DNA of 64,000 bases from Ruficoccus amylovorans (lineage in GTDB: Bacteria; Verrucomicrobiota; Verrucomicrobiia; Opitutales; Cerasicoccaceae), in the NCBI RefSeq assembly GCF_014230085.1, contig NZ_JACHVB010000012.1, positions 1 to 64,000 of the forward strand, written 5' to 3'. This document shows, in pieces, positions 22,457-31,992 of this stretch. Under the pieces are notes generated by a model, which worked only from the letters and a program-made list of their open reading frames with translations, was not told where the DNA came from and did not search any database. How positions within the stretch are numbered: the first letter of the stretch is position 1; every line of letters starts with the position of its first letter. The position numbers and the translations under genes were made by a program.

Positions 22457-23227
22457 CTAGTATTGTTGTCGCTTCCGGGGTGCGCCGGGGGTGGAGTCCA
22501 ATGCAATGCCGACCGAACGGCAGAAATGGCGCAAGGTTTTGGTCGTTGGCATGGCGTTTGCGCCGACTTCGGTTTCGAAATAGCGGACGAATTCGCGCAT
22601 CGGGTATTTGTTTTTCGGATGGTCCAGCACGTAGAGCAGCAGGTGAAATTGCCACCACTGGCCCGGATCGTGGTTCCATTGCCCATTTGCCTGAAATTCT
22701 CCCTCTTCGAGAAATTTCACGGTGTTCGCGATTTGGAGGAAATAGTCTGCTTGGTTCTCTGCGATTGCCTGCCCCCAATAATCGAGTGTCAGTTGCCTTA
22801 GCCAGGTGGGCAGCGGCTTACGGGGGCCGATCATGTGTTTTTTCCAGGCGCGGACCAGCAGATAAAGCCCCAGGTCCCGGTTGCCCGACTTATGTTTCTC
22901 CAGCAAAATGAGCAATTCTTTGCGGCTGAGGCCACCGTGAGATTGGGTTAAACGCCGATCCACCGCAGGTGCGGAAGTCGCACGCCAGTCGGACGGCATT
23001 TCCTCCACCGGTCCCTCGGGCAGGGATGCTGGTATGGCATCCGCTGACATGTTGCCCGGGGTATCCGTTGGCGTGCGCTCGACGAATTGCCTGATGAGCG
23101 TTTGCAAGCCCTTGGAAGATTCCCACAGGCTAAGGAAATCAGAAAAGCCTGCTTCCACTTCTTTGCCCATCGCCTTTTTCAGAAACGCCTCAAGGGGAAT
23201 GATGGGGCTCTTTTCAGGGACGCTCAT
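22457..23227 (-). CDS. Unknown protein at the right end of the mobile element
   Basis: A 256-residue soluble protein I do not recognise. Residues 1-55 are helical, 56-95 a Pro/Ser/Thr-rich linker, and the rest a helical domain with many aromatic residues (KPLPTWLRQLTLDYWGQAI, WNHDPGQWWQFHLLLYVLDH). The end, TKTLRHFCRSVGIALDST followed by PGAPRKRQQY, resembles a DNA-binding helix pair with a basic tail. It is the gene closest to the attachment site, where an integrase often lies, but no tyrosine- or serine-recombinase motifs are present. It may be a regulator or partition-like protein of the element. Confidence 0.5.
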   Translation of the reverse strand: MSVPEKSPIIPLEAFLKKAMGKEVEAGFSDFLSLWESSKGLQTLIRQFVERTPTDTPGNMSADAIPASLPEGPVEEMPSDWRATSAPAVDRRLTQSHGGLSRKELLILLEKHKSGNRDLGLYLLVRAWKKHMIGPRKPLPTWLRQLTLDYWGQAIAENQADYFLQIANTVKFLEEGEFQANGQWNHDPGQWWQFHLLLYVLDHPKNKYPMREFVRYFETEVGANAMPTTKTLRHFCRSVGIALDSTPGAPRKRQQY

Positions 23228-23516
23228 AATCGGCTCAACGGGTATTCCCGAGTCTGTCCGCTTTCCCTTGGTCGGTCAATGCCGTTGCAGTACGTACTGA
23301 GGTAATAAATTGTAAATCGTCTGGGTGTTTTGAAAGGGAGACACTGCCTTTTATCGGGATCATCAATACCTCAAAAAGAATTGCTTTCTGGAAATTTCTA
23401 AAGAGTCAGTAGGAGTCAGTTAAAAAAGCCGTAAAAATCACCCGAAAACCTGACGGTTTTGTTTTTTTAAAACTACATAACTATTTAATTATTAATATAA
23501 TATGAAATACTTACAA
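23228..23516. other. Non-coding arm next to attachment site
   Basis: AT-rich gap with no supported gene. A small hairpin AAAACC-TGAC-GGTTTT followed by GTTTTTTT lies at 23445-23468 and may be a rightward terminator. The octamer GAGTCAGT occurs twice 10 bases apart (23403 and 23413), the type of short direct repeat used as arm-type sites by tyrosine recombinases. Both are suggestive only. Confidence 0.4.
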
Positions 23517-23543
23517 CGGGTTCGAGTCCCGCCCTGAGCACCA
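23517..23543 (+). other. Attachment site: 3' end of a tRNA gene (att)
   Basis: The 27 bases hold the T-arm loop and 3' acceptor strand of a tRNA: CGGG TTCGAGT CCCG, then CCCTGAGC, A and CCA. Upstream sequence is AT-rich and cannot complete the T stem, the anticodon arm or the rest, so this is only the 3' fragment that tyrosine integrases duplicate on insertion. The intact tRNA (5' acceptor expected to be GCTCAGG) should be at the other end of the element, left of this window. No copy is visible elsewhere here. Confidence 0.75.
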
Positions 23544-23752
23544 TTTAAGACACACAGGATAAGAAAAGAGCTTGGCTAGCCGATGGCGAGCGTCGAGGTC
23601 AGCGCATGCAGGGCTGCTACTCGAACCAGTAGGGGGCGTCTGTAGGTCTCGGTTGTAAGTGTTGGAGACATGTCGTATTAGACTGCTGCAGGGATAGAGC
23701 AGCCCGGCTATTTGCGCGCGAGTTCCGGGGGCGGGGGTGCCGGTGTGTCCGC

Positions 23753-24727
<975 letters not shown>

Positions 24728-24806
24728 AGTATTTAGGGTGTCTCTATCGGTTCAGAGGGGAAAGTCTAAAGTACGATTACCGCCGATGCTGGCCGGGGCG
24801 GATTTT

Positions 24807-25964
24807 TTACGCTTTTTCTCCGGCCTCGTAGCGCTCGATCCAGGCGGCTGACCAAGTTTCGTAATCGCCGGCCTCAATGTGTTCGCGGGCCTGGCGCATG
24901 AGGTCGAGGAAGAAGTGGACGTTGTGCAAGGTCAGGAGGGTGTGGCCGGTGATCTCATTGGCCATATTGAGGTGGCGCAGGTAGGCGCGGCTGAAGCGGT
25001 GGCAGGTGTAGTTGTCGAGGCCCTCGACCAGCGGCGCGTGGTCGGCTTTGAAGCGCTCGTTGCGCAGGTTGATCAGTCCGTCAGGCGTAAAGGCGCTGCC
25101 GTGCCGGGCCAGACGGCTGGGCATCACGCAGTCAAACATGTCCGCGCCCAGCGCGATCATTTTCAGCAACTGCGGGGGCGTGCCTACGCCCATGACGTAC
25201 CGGGGCTTGTCGGCGGGCAGGTGGGGGATGGCGGCGGCCACCTGCTTGAGCATTTCCTCCTCCGGCTCGCCCACGCTGACCCCGCCGATGGCGTAGCCGG
25301 GGAAGTCCATCGCGGCCAGCGCCTGGGCGCACTCGGCCCGGTGCTTTTCAAAGACGGAGCCCTGCACGATCCCGAAGGCGTGGTGCCCGCGGGCGAAAAA
25401 GCCGTCGTCAGCCGCAATGTCGCGGAACTGCTTGGCCCAGCGCACCGTGCGTTCAAGTGCCTGGTGGCTGTCTTCCTCGGAGCAGGGCCAGGGCGGACAC
25501 TCGTCCAGCACCATGGCGATGTCGCTGCCGAGCGACTTCTGGATGCGGTAGCAGGTTTCCGGGTTGAGAAAAATTTTGGTCCCGTCGAGGTGGGACTGAA
25601 AGCGGATGCCCTCCTCGGTGATTTGGCGGATCTTGGCCAGGCTGAAGACCTGGAAGCCGCCGCTGTCAGTCAGGATCGGGCCGTCCCAGCCCATGAACTT
25701 GTGCAGCCCGCCGAACGACTCGATCAGCTCCGGGCCGGGTCGGAGGTTGAGGTGGTAGGTGTTGCCCAGAATGATCTGCGCGCCGACCTCCTCTAACTGC
25801 TTGCAGGTCATGGCCTTGACCGTGCCCTGCGTGCCCACGGGCATGAAGATCGGAGTCTGAATCTCGCCGTGACGGGTCTTGAGCACGCCGCGACGCGGGC
25901 CGCCGGGGTGGGGGGCAGGGCTCCCGTCTGTGCCGGGAATTTTCAGTTGGAAGGTCGAATCCAC
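24807..25964 (-). CDS. tgt: tRNA-guanine transglycosylase (zinc site partly lost)
   Basis: A 385-residue TGT that exchanges guanine 34 for a preQ1-type base in GUN-anticodon tRNAs. It starts at GTG. Catalytic motifs are present: [10 protein letters not shown] and [13 protein letters not shown] (nucleophilic Asp), plus substrate motifs GTQGTVKAM and LGNTYHL. The zinc ligands are odd. The usual CDCYTC is LDNYTC (316-321), so the first two Cys are Leu and Asn while the third Cys and the His of TLHN (H347) remain. The residues around the site ([14 protein letters not shown]) are otherwise normal. The zinc normally has a structural role, so the protein may fold without it or use other ligands. It precedes UXS on the same strand. 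Confidence 0.95.
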   Translation of the reverse strand: MDSTFQLKIPGTDGSPAPHPGGPRRGVLKTRHGEIQTPIFMPVGTQGTVKAMTCKQLEEVGAQIILGNTYHLNLRPGPELIESFGGLHKFMGWDGPILTDSGGFQVFSLAKIRQITEEGIRFQSHLDGTKIFLNPETCYRIQKSLGSDIAMVLDECPPWPCSEEDSHQALERTVRWAKQFRDIAADDGFFARGHHAFGIVQGSVFEKHRAECAQALAAMDFPGYAIGGVSVGEPEEEMLKQVAAAIPHLPADKPRYVMGVGTPPQLLKMIALGADMFDCVMPSRLARHGSAFTPDGLINLRNERFKADHAPLVEGLDNYTCHRFSRAYLRHLNMANEITGHTLLTLHNVHFFLDLMRQAREHIEAGDYETWSAAWIERYEAGEKA

Positions 25965-26108
25965 CCGGCCAGCGTGGAAGCTCCCGCCCCGGCGGCAACG
26001 CTTTTTTTACGCGAAAAGGGGCGATTTTCGCACGGCCAACCCATATCTAGTAAGTAGCAGGGGGCGCTTGACTATTTATGGGGGAGCACACAGACTCATT
26101 CTTTGCAG

Positions 26109-26672
26109 ATGATACTGGTCATCGATAACTTCGACTCTTTCACCTACAATCTGGTCCAATACCTGGGCCAGTTGGGGGCGGAACAACGCGTCTATCGCAA
26201 TAACGAGATCACGGTGGCCGAAGCCCTCGCGCTCAAGCCCGAGCGTGTCCTGCTCTCGCCTGGCCCGTGCACTCCTAATGAAGCGGGCGTTACGCTCGAC
26301 ATCATTGAGGCCTTCGCGGGCAAGGTGCCGCTGTTCGGGGTCTGCCTTGGCCACCAGAGCATCGGCCAGTACTTCGGCGGCCGGGTCATCCGCGCCCCGC
26401 GCCTGATGCACGGTAAGACTTCCCCCATCCGCCACCGCGATACGGACGTATTCAAGGGGATGCCGCAGGATTTTGAGGCCACCCGCTACCACTCGCTCGT
26501 GGTCGAGCGCGAAACGCTCCCCGAGTGCCTCGAAGTCACCGCCGAGACTGTCGAGGGCGACATCATGGGCCTGGCCCACAAGGAGTTGCCCGTCTGGGGC
26601 GTGCAGTTCCATCCCGAGTCCTACGCCACCGACTCCGGCCTCAAAATGCTGGACAACTTCCTCAAACTCTAA
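26109..26672 (+). CDS. pabA: Glutamine amidotransferase of anthranilate/ADC synthase
   Basis: A 187-residue class I glutamine amidotransferase that supplies ammonia for 4-amino-4-deoxychorismate (folate) or anthranilate (tryptophan). The ATG at 26109 opens directly with [20 protein letters not shown], the conserved TrpG/PabA start. The catalytic Cys is in [16 protein letters not shown] and the His-Glu pair in [12 protein letters not shown]. No trpE/pabB neighbour is present, so whether it serves folate, tryptophan or both cannot be decided; such proteins are often amphibolic. It is divergent from tgt. Confidence 0.93.
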   Translation: MILVIDNFDSFTYNLVQYLGQLGAEQRVYRNNEITVAEALALKPERVLLSPGPCTPNEAGVTLDIIEAFAGKVPLFGVCLGHQSIGQYFGGRVIRAPRLMHGKTSPIRHRDTDVFKGMPQDFEATRYHSLVVERETLPECLEVTAETVEGDIMGLAHKELPVWGVQFHPESYATDSGLKMLDNFLKL

Positions 26673-26844
26673 CCGCGCCCGGTTTTCGCCCCGTCCCGAG
26701 AGTCGGATATTTTTTCCCCGCCACGTTCCTTTTCACTGTTCAGGAGTTCTTTCAAAAAGAGTCCCGTCCCGCGTCCCCCCCAACGCTCAAACTTTCAATC
26801 TCGAAACTCTCAAACGGTTACCAACATTCCACCCCCGAAGCAGG

Positions 26845-27303
26845 ATGTATTGCCCAAAATGCGGCCATAAGGACACCAAGGTACTCGACACCCGGATCGG
26901 CAAGAGCAAGCTCTCCATCCGCCGCCGCCGGGAGTGCCTCGGCTGTGGCTACCGCTTCACCACGGTGGAGGAAATCCTGCGCGAGGGCCTCATCGTGATC
27001 AAGCGCGACGGACGTCGGGAGGACTTCGACCGGATGAAGATTCTCGACGGCCTGCGCAAGGCCACCGAAAAGCGCCCCATCCAGGCCGAGCAGATCGAAA
27101 TGATGGTGGCCGAGGTCATGGAGGCGCTCGACAGCGAGTTCGACACCGAAATCCCGACCAAGGCCATCGGCGAGCAGATCATGAACCGACTCAAGGCCAT
27201 CGACTCCATCGCCTACGTCCGCTATGCCAGCGTTTACAAGGACTTTCGCGACATCAACGAGTTCGCCCGCGAAATTAGCTCCCTCAAGCGCACTACGCGC
27301 TGA
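26845..27303 (+). CDS. nrdR: Transcriptional repressor NrdR
   Basis: A 152-residue NrdR, which represses ribonucleotide reductase genes in response to ATP/dATP. The start is the ATG at 26845 giving [18 protein letters not shown] zinc ribbon (C3-x2-C6 and C31-x2-C34, [11 protein letters not shown]) is followed by the ATP-cone (residues ~48-138; [20 protein letters not shown] and [13 protein letters not shown]). Length is standard. It lies 172 bp after pabA with no other gene between. No nrd genes are in the window. Confidence 0.97.
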   Translation: MYCPKCGHKDTKVLDTRIGKSKLSIRRRRECLGCGYRFTTVEEILREGLIVIKRDGRREDFDRMKILDGLRKATEKRPIQAEQIEMMVAEVMEALDSEFDTEIPTKAIGEQIMNRLKAIDSIAYVRYASVYKDFRDINEFAREISSLKRTTR

Positions 27304-27389
27304 CCGGGCGCTCGCGACAGGCACCGATGGCTCGTTGTGAGTAACTTTCGCTTGTCTGCAGGGATGAGTTTGGCAGTTAGTTAGTGCGC

Positions 27390-27857
27390 ATGCCTACGGA
27401 CAACCTCAGCCAACTGCGTACCCTTAACTCGCTTCTGAGCCTGGCCACCGGCTCGGATCAGGAGTTGGCCCGGCACATTGAGCAGGCAATTGAGTTCAGC
27501 CGCGAGCAGGTGGGGGAGTCTCACCCGGCCCACGAGATGCTGGCCAACTCAGCCCGTCGTCTGCTGGAGCTTCACCTGGACAACCGTGCCACCTGCGGCT
27601 TTCAGCACTGCGACCTGCATGGCCAGGACAACGACCCCCTGTGGATACGCGCGCAAGTGCTCAAATCGTTGCGCAAGCTGGCTGGGTCGCGGGAGGCGAT
27701 TCTGCTCATTTCCGGATTGCCCACGCTTGTTCGCCCGCAGGGGCGGCGCTGGTCTCCGTCCCGCCGCCGGACGTATCAGGAGCTCGTCGGCTACATCCAG
27801 CATCTCGCCGCTGCCCACAGCTCCCCCCGCACCCGGTTGCAGTTGATTTTCCTGTAG
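27390..27857 (+). CDS. Conserved-looking hypothetical protein
   Basis: A 155-residue soluble protein, not recognised. The ATG at 27390 is favoured over a GTG two codons upstream. The first 100 residues are helical (LRTLNSLLSLATGSDQELAR, ARRLLELHLDNRAT). A Cys/His cluster ATCGFQHCDLHGQDND sits near residue 70 and may bind metal. The C-terminal third is Arg-rich (RPQGRRWSPSRRRTYQELVG). It follows nrdR by 86 bp. The 193 bp after it hold no clear gene. Confidence 0.5.
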   Translation: MPTDNLSQLRTLNSLLSLATGSDQELARHIEQAIEFSREQVGESHPAHEMLANSARRLLELHLDNRATCGFQHCDLHGQDNDPLWIRAQVLKSLRKLAGSREAILLISGLPTLVRPQGRRWSPSRRRTYQELVGYIQHLAAAHSSPRTRLQLIFL

Positions 27858-28050
27858 AAGAGGAGGATCTTTCTGACGTAAAATCCGTTTGCAGGTTTAT
27901 AGGGATTTGTAGATTGAGGGAAAATACCGGGACTGGTTGTTTTGCCGTTTCGGAGATATTCTTGCCCACGGGCCGGAAAAAGCGCATTAATCACTTACGT
28001 CTACAAGCCGGAGAAGTTACAACCGCTACGCCTCAACTTTTCTTTTTTCC

Positions 28051-28392
28051 ATGTCCGACAAAACCCTCTTTGAAAAAATCCTAGACCGTGAGATTCCAGC
28101 TAAAATCGCCTACGAGGACGAGCGCTGCCTGGCCATCCACGACATAGATCCGAAGGCCCCGACACACCTCCTGATCATCCCGAAGCGGGTCATCCCCCGT
28201 ATTGCCGAGGCGGGCGAAGCCGACGCCGAATTACTTGGGCACCTGCTCCTGACCGCGAAGAAACTCGGTTCCGAGCACGGGCCGGAGGGCTTCCGCATCG
28301 TCATCAACAACGGTCCCCACGGCGGCGAAACTGTCCCGCACTTGCACGTGCACTTACTCGCAGGACGTCCGCTGGAGTGGCCTCCGGGCTGA
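28051..28392 (+). CDS. HIT-family nucleotide hydrolase (HinT-like)
   Basis: A 113-residue histidine-triad protein of the HINT branch, which hydrolyses adenosine 5'-phosphoramidates and aminoacyl-AMP. The first motif is TLFEKILDREIPAKIAYEDE, followed by LAIHDIDPKAPTHLLIIPKR, RIVINNGPHGGETVPHLHVH and the triad HLHVHLLAGRPLEWPPG at the C terminus. All match HinT and length is normal. It is a single gene flanked by non-coding DNA; the next feature is tRNA-Thr. Confidence 0.95.
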   Translation: MSDKTLFEKILDREIPAKIAYEDERCLAIHDIDPKAPTHLLIIPKRVIPRIAEAGEADAELLGHLLLTAKKLGSEHGPEGFRIVINNGPHGGETVPHLHVHLLAGRPLEWPPG

Positions 28393-28617
28393 GCGGACGT
28401 GTGCGCCTAACCGGCCGAGCCGAGCGCGGGGCGGGTGCTGGAACAGTGGGTTGTCAACGAGAAGGCAAACTGCGAGTCGATGGATTTGATGAGTGTGTTT
28501 GCTTCCGCCTTGACGCCGGTCGGGCCAGACGTAGTATGCGCGATCTGGCAATCGGTGGCCAATGCTGGTGGTCAATGAGACAAGAATTATTTTTCAATTT
28601 GTTTATAATCAACAAGT

Positions 28618-28693
28618 GCCGGGTTAGCTCAGTTGGTAGAGCAACTGATTTGTAATCAGTAGGTCGTCGGTTCGATTCCGTCCCCCGGCTCCA
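28618..28693 (+). tRNA. tRNA-Thr (anticodon TGT)
   Basis: A 76-base cloverleaf including an encoded CCA. The D arm contains TAGCTCAGTTGGTAGAGCA, the anticodon stem ACTGA/TCAGT encloses loop TTTGTAA with anticodon TGT, and the T loop is TTCGATT. The acceptor GCCGGG pairs with CCCGGC. One mismatch each at the base of the acceptor and in the T stem is noted. A -10-like TATAAT lies nine bases upstream (28604-28609). Confidence 0.95.
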
Positions 28694-28697
28694 CTTT

Positions 28698-28735
28698 AAA
28701 TCCCGTAAATTCAACGATTTACGGGATTTTTATTT
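28698..28735 (+). terminator. Rho-independent terminator after tRNA-Thr
   Basis: A perfect 13-bp stem, AAATCCCGTAAAT with ATTTACGGGATTT, 6-nt loop TCAACG, followed by a T-rich run. It starts five bases after the tRNA. Downstream (28736-28955) the only visible structure is the tandem phrase CTGTGCCATT repeated at 28762-28782. Confidence 0.93.
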
Positions 28736-28955
28736 TCCGGGTTTCGAGGCCTTGGAAATCACTGTGCCATTCCTGTGCCATTTTTTATTTCCTCTAAACG
28801 GGCCTTTTGTGGCCAAATGTGGAGGTCATTTCTTTTCGGGCTGCTGAGAAGGCTGCCAAATCGCTGCATTCATGTGTGGTTGAAGTTAGAAATGATATTG
28901 GCTTGGCCGTGCATCTGTGGCACAAGACTAACGACGTCATCCATTACCCCCCGCC

Positions 28956-30122
28956 ATGAGTAAATCGTTCCTCAAAACCCTTGGCGTGTTGGTGCTGCTC
29001 TATGCTATCACCTTCACCGCTCTTCACTTCTATAAGCGATCCATCCCGTCAGCGAATGAAACCACGGAGATGCCGTCCTTGGGGCCGGTGATGGCTGATT
29101 TGAGAGCGCATTATCAATCGGCCAAAAGTATCTCCAAGGAGTACAAGTGGCACATCAAGCGTCTTTGGGATGGTGGGGGACATATCCTCGTTGGGCGGAT
29201 TGAGCCACCGGAAGGCGCGAAGATTGCCCGCATCTTAACCCTGCAAAACGATGGCAGTTTTGCCACGGCGATCTATCCGGGGAGGACGCTTGAACTCTAT
29301 ATTCATGGCTATGAGCCCTTGGTTATCACCCCAAATGAGCCTGTATGGGGTCCGATTTGTGATGTGGGGACTCACACCTTCGAAAAGGCTCCACTCGAAG
29401 ATTTAAGGACGTTGACCGGGAGTGTTCAGGCTGAGCCGATGAAGGGAAAAACGCCCGAGGTTAAGCTTGAGTTGATCGTCCAGAACGAGGCCTATCTCGG
29501 AAGAGACGGGGGCACGTGGCAGCAATGCTTGCGGCCTGTCGTGGAAACGAAGGATATTTCTCCGGGCCAGAGCTTCAGCTTTGAAGGGCTGTCACCCATC
29601 CCCTATGAGCTAAAAATCTCCGCCAAAGGCTATGTCACGCAGACCTTGACGATTCAGCCGGATTTGCGGGGTGTGATCGACTTGGGGGCCATCCAGCTTC
29701 AACGGGCGCAGGTTCTGCGTTTCGATTACATCTCGATGATCGATCTGGATGCGCCGGATACCTGGCCAAGCCCCGAAGATCAGCGAGTGGTTTGTAACAA
29801 CGAGAACAAATTCCTCATCGCAACTGTGGCCGATCGCTATGATTCGAAAAGACAGTTTCGTCTGCCAGTAAGAGATGGTCATACTTATGCACTGCATCCC
29901 CGTTTGCCGTCGGAATATTACCGGCTGGGGCCGGGAAAATTGGAGGATTACATCAAAAAAACAGATTGGATCGAACGCACGCGTTGGGCTGATCTCAGGC
30001 CCAGCGATGTTGCATCCGACGAGATTTTGCTGGAGAGCGGGTATGTCTATTTCTTCAGGAACAGGCGCAGCGATTGCAATTGCCTGTTTGCCGTGACGGA
30101 CATTACCGACGAGTTGGACTAG
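28956..30122 (+). CDS. Membrane-anchored protein of unknown function
   Basis: A 388-residue protein with one N-terminal membrane helix (LKTLGVLVLLYAITFTALHF) that should anchor a large extracytoplasmic part. The body is beta-rich: GHILVGRIEPPEGAKIARI, LELYIHGYEPLVITPNEP and SFSFEGLSPIPYELKISAKG have the appearance of carboxypeptidase-regulatory-like or prealbumin-like beta sandwiches, with two or three copies likely (about residues 75-145, 160-245 and 250-330). No catalytic motif is seen. Ends with a Cys pair (SDCNCLFAV). Isolated gene. Confidence 0.55.
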   Translation: MSKSFLKTLGVLVLLYAITFTALHFYKRSIPSANETTEMPSLGPVMADLRAHYQSAKSISKEYKWHIKRLWDGGGHILVGRIEPPEGAKIARILTLQNDGSFATAIYPGRTLELYIHGYEPLVITPNEPVWGPICDVGTHTFEKAPLEDLRTLTGSVQAEPMKGKTPEVKLELIVQNEAYLGRDGGTWQQCLRPVVETKDISPGQSFSFEGLSPIPYELKISAKGYVTQTLTIQPDLRGVIDLGAIQLQRAQVLRFDYISMIDLDAPDTWPSPEDQRVVCNNENKFLIATVADRYDSKRQFRLPVRDGHTYALHPRLPSEYYRLGPGKLEDYIKKTDWIERTRWADLRPSDVASDEILLESGYVYFFRNRRSDCNCLFAVTDITDELD

Positions 30123-30196
30123 CTTTTGTCTGGGTACTCTATGGCTTTCCGTGATTTTTAATGGACATGGTTTAGGGGCTGATTTAAAGACTGCCC

Positions 30197-30316
30197 ATGC
30201 ATCAAGACGTTTACGATTTGTGGCTGGCCTCTTTACGTGAGGAGGACTGGGTGCTGAAGGACTTGATTCAGATGGGGGACCAGGTTGTCCTGGCCGGGCC
30301 ACCCAAGTCGTTCTGA
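30197..30316 (+). pseudogene. Truncated RecA/RepA-like ATPase start
   Basis: A 39-codon frame, not part of any longer gene. It ends in MGDQVVLAGPPKSF and then a stop. The last words match the Walker A start of AAA_25/RepA-like ATPases (VVLAGPPKSFKS), so this seems to be the first 39 residues of such a gene, cut at the P-loop. Sequence after the stop (30317-30344) does not continue it. It is a remnant of a plasmid- or phage-type gene, or of a deletion. Confidence 0.4.
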
Positions 30317-30344
30317 TGTTATGGGGGCTTGTGCTTCTGTTCTG

Positions 30345-31907
30345 TCACTCGCCGGTTTGCGTATTTTTGACTTTTGGGACGGGATGGATGACTTGCTGTG
30401 CGTCTAGCAGGCGTTTCTTCAGACGTTCGTAGGGGATGTCTTGAAGATCGAATTTGTGTTCGATTGCCAGGCTGGCGGCCTCGACCGCTGATTCTGAGAG
30501 GATCATGAAGACCGGCTCCATGCGGATCGACCCAAAGGCGATATGAGAGGCGGACAAGCAGAAAGGGACCAGCAGGTTGCTGATCTCGCCACGGCTGGGA
30601 ATGATGCTGCGATAAGAGATCGGGTAGGGCGGACCGGAGTGGATCTGCACGTCACCTTCGTTTAATACCTTTCCGTCTATGACGATACGCCGGCAGTTGT
30701 GCGAATCCATCGTGTAGGCGGCCAGGCCGACTGGGTCTTCGACTCGAAGGCGCCCGGTGCAGTGGTGCTCGTTCATGACAAGGTCGCTGACCATGCGCCG
30801 TGCCTCACGGACATAAAGGGAGTGAGAGAAGTTTTCGGTCTCGGGAAACTGGTCCTCCGGCCAGCCGAATTCGCGCAGTTGGCGGCGGAAGTTTTCATCA
30901 ACGCTGGGGTCGGTGGACCAGAACCACAACAGCCCTTTGGTCCACTGGACATGGGACTGGAAAATCTTCTCACGGGTCGCGTAGTCTGCGTCGGGAAAAT
31001 CGTGGTTCATGCCGACATAGTCGGTGGAGATCGCTCCCCAGTTGTTGACGTCGTAGATGCTGTTTATCAACGCATCGAACTTGCGGAGGCTGGGGATGTG
31101 GCCAGCCCGGCAATAGCGGGCGCATAGCTCGTAGTCATCACGGTTGTAGTGTTCGGGTTCGCTGAAGGGAATGCGCCGGGCGGGATCATTGGTCATGCAC
31201 AGCCGGAAGTTGTAGGCCTGCACGCAGCGGTCTCCTGCCCCTTGTTCGTAGGAGCCCTCATTGATGCCGGGAAGCAGTCCGCTGGAGGGGCGCCCCTTGA
31301 TTCTATAGGGATCCACATCGTACTCGAATTGATGTTTCCTCAGCAGTTGTTGGCCGTTCCAGGTTTCTCCATAGACGCTGTTGCTTTCACGTCCAACGGT
31401 ATAGCTCACCCCGGACTGGGCCATGAGGTCGCCTTCGTAGGTGGCGTCGATAAATTGACGGGCTTTTACCTTGATTCCGTTTTCAGTGCTCAGAGAAACA
31501 ATCTTCCCGCCTGCTGTTTCCACCGACTCAAGGAAGCTCTCCAGGTAGCATTCGATCCCTTGTTCATCCAGCCATTCGCGATAGACGGCTTCGGCCGCGC
31601 TTGGCTCGAAGCGCCAGAGTTCTGGTTGGTTGTACTTGAGGCCGATACGGCGGTAGAACTCGCGCGCGAGCCCCCCGATCGCAAACTTATTGCCAATGTC
31701 GGTGTAGCCAAGCCCACCGGCCGTCAAGCCCCCGAGGTGGTAGCCAGGCTCAAGTAGCGCGACACTCAGGCCCTTGCGTTTGGCCGCGATGGCCGCGATT
31801 ATGCCGCCGGAGTTGCCACCGAATATGCAGATGTCAACGTCCAGTGTAAGCGCGTGTCGGTGGTTGGGGGTATGATAATATCTCAGAAGAGTGGAACAGG
31901 TTTCCAT
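30345..31907 (-). CDS. FAD-dependent oxidoreductase (FAD_oxidored family)
   Basis: A 520-residue flavoprotein. The start is placed at the ATG at 31907; the open frame continues 28 codons upstream but would cross the operator and overlap the divergent regulator. The FAD-binding Rossmann motif is DICIFGGNSGGIIAAIAAKR, with GLSVALLEPGYHLGGLTAGG, QFIDATYEGDLMAQSGV and LLVPFCLSASHIAFGSIRME typical of PF12831. This family is frequent in polysaccharide-use loci of Verrucomicrobia, Planctomycetes and Bacteroidetes and is thought to oxidise sugars or their derivatives; the substrate is unknown. No signal peptide, so it is cytoplasmic. It is transcribed divergently from an AraC-type regulator that probably controls it. 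Confidence 0.88.
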   Translation of the reverse strand: METCSTLLRYYHTPNHRHALTLDVDICIFGGNSGGIIAAIAAKRKGLSVALLEPGYHLGGLTAGGLGYTDIGNKFAIGGLAREFYRRIGLKYNQPELWRFEPSAAEAVYREWLDEQGIECYLESFLESVETAGGKIVSLSTENGIKVKARQFIDATYEGDLMAQSGVSYTVGRESNSVYGETWNGQQLLRKHQFEYDVDPYRIKGRPSSGLLPGINEGSYEQGAGDRCVQAYNFRLCMTNDPARRIPFSEPEHYNRDDYELCARYCRAGHIPSLRKFDALINSIYDVNNWGAISTDYVGMNHDFPDADYATREKIFQSHVQWTKGLLWFWSTDPSVDENFRRQLREFGWPEDQFPETENFSHSLYVREARRMVSDLVMNEHHCTGRLRVEDPVGLAAYTMDSHNCRRIVIDGKVLNEGDVQIHSGPPYPISYRSIIPSRGEISNLLVPFCLSASHIAFGSIRMEPVFMILSESAVEAASLAIEHKFDLQDIPYERLKKRLLDAQQVIHPVPKVKNTQTGE

Positions 31908-31950
31908 GGATGATACTCTCTGGGGCGCATAGTGACTAAACAAGAAAATC

Positions 31951-31989
31951 GGATTTACATAATTATGCGTTTGGTTATGATAATTGCTC
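31951..31989. promoter_or_regulatory. 39-nt operator, copy 1
   Basis: A 39-nt segment beginning GGATTTACATAATTATGC in the divergent gap between the oxidoreductase and AraC-type regulator. It contains the palindrome CATAATTATG and two TTATG half-sites 12 bases apart. An almost identical copy (35 of 39) lies at 34281-34319. It ends three bases before the regulator's ATG, fitting autoregulation. Confidence 0.6.
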
Positions 31990-31992
31990 AAT

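Noticed and set aside
22457-23227. Integrase next to att
   Set aside because: No R-H-R-Y or serine recombinase motif.
23600-23640. Possible second tRNA-like fragment (GGTTCGAGTAGCAG on the - strand)
   Set aside because: Only a T-loop-like word, no acceptor or CCA, stems do not pair well.
25965-26108. preQ1 riboswitch upstream of tgt
   Set aside because: No A-rich tail and hairpin matching the preQ1 aptamer seen in this short divergent gap.
28762-28782. Tandem CTGTGCCATT after tRNA-Thr as an att site
   Set aside because: Does not match the tRNA 3' end and no element is adjacent; a simple short duplication.
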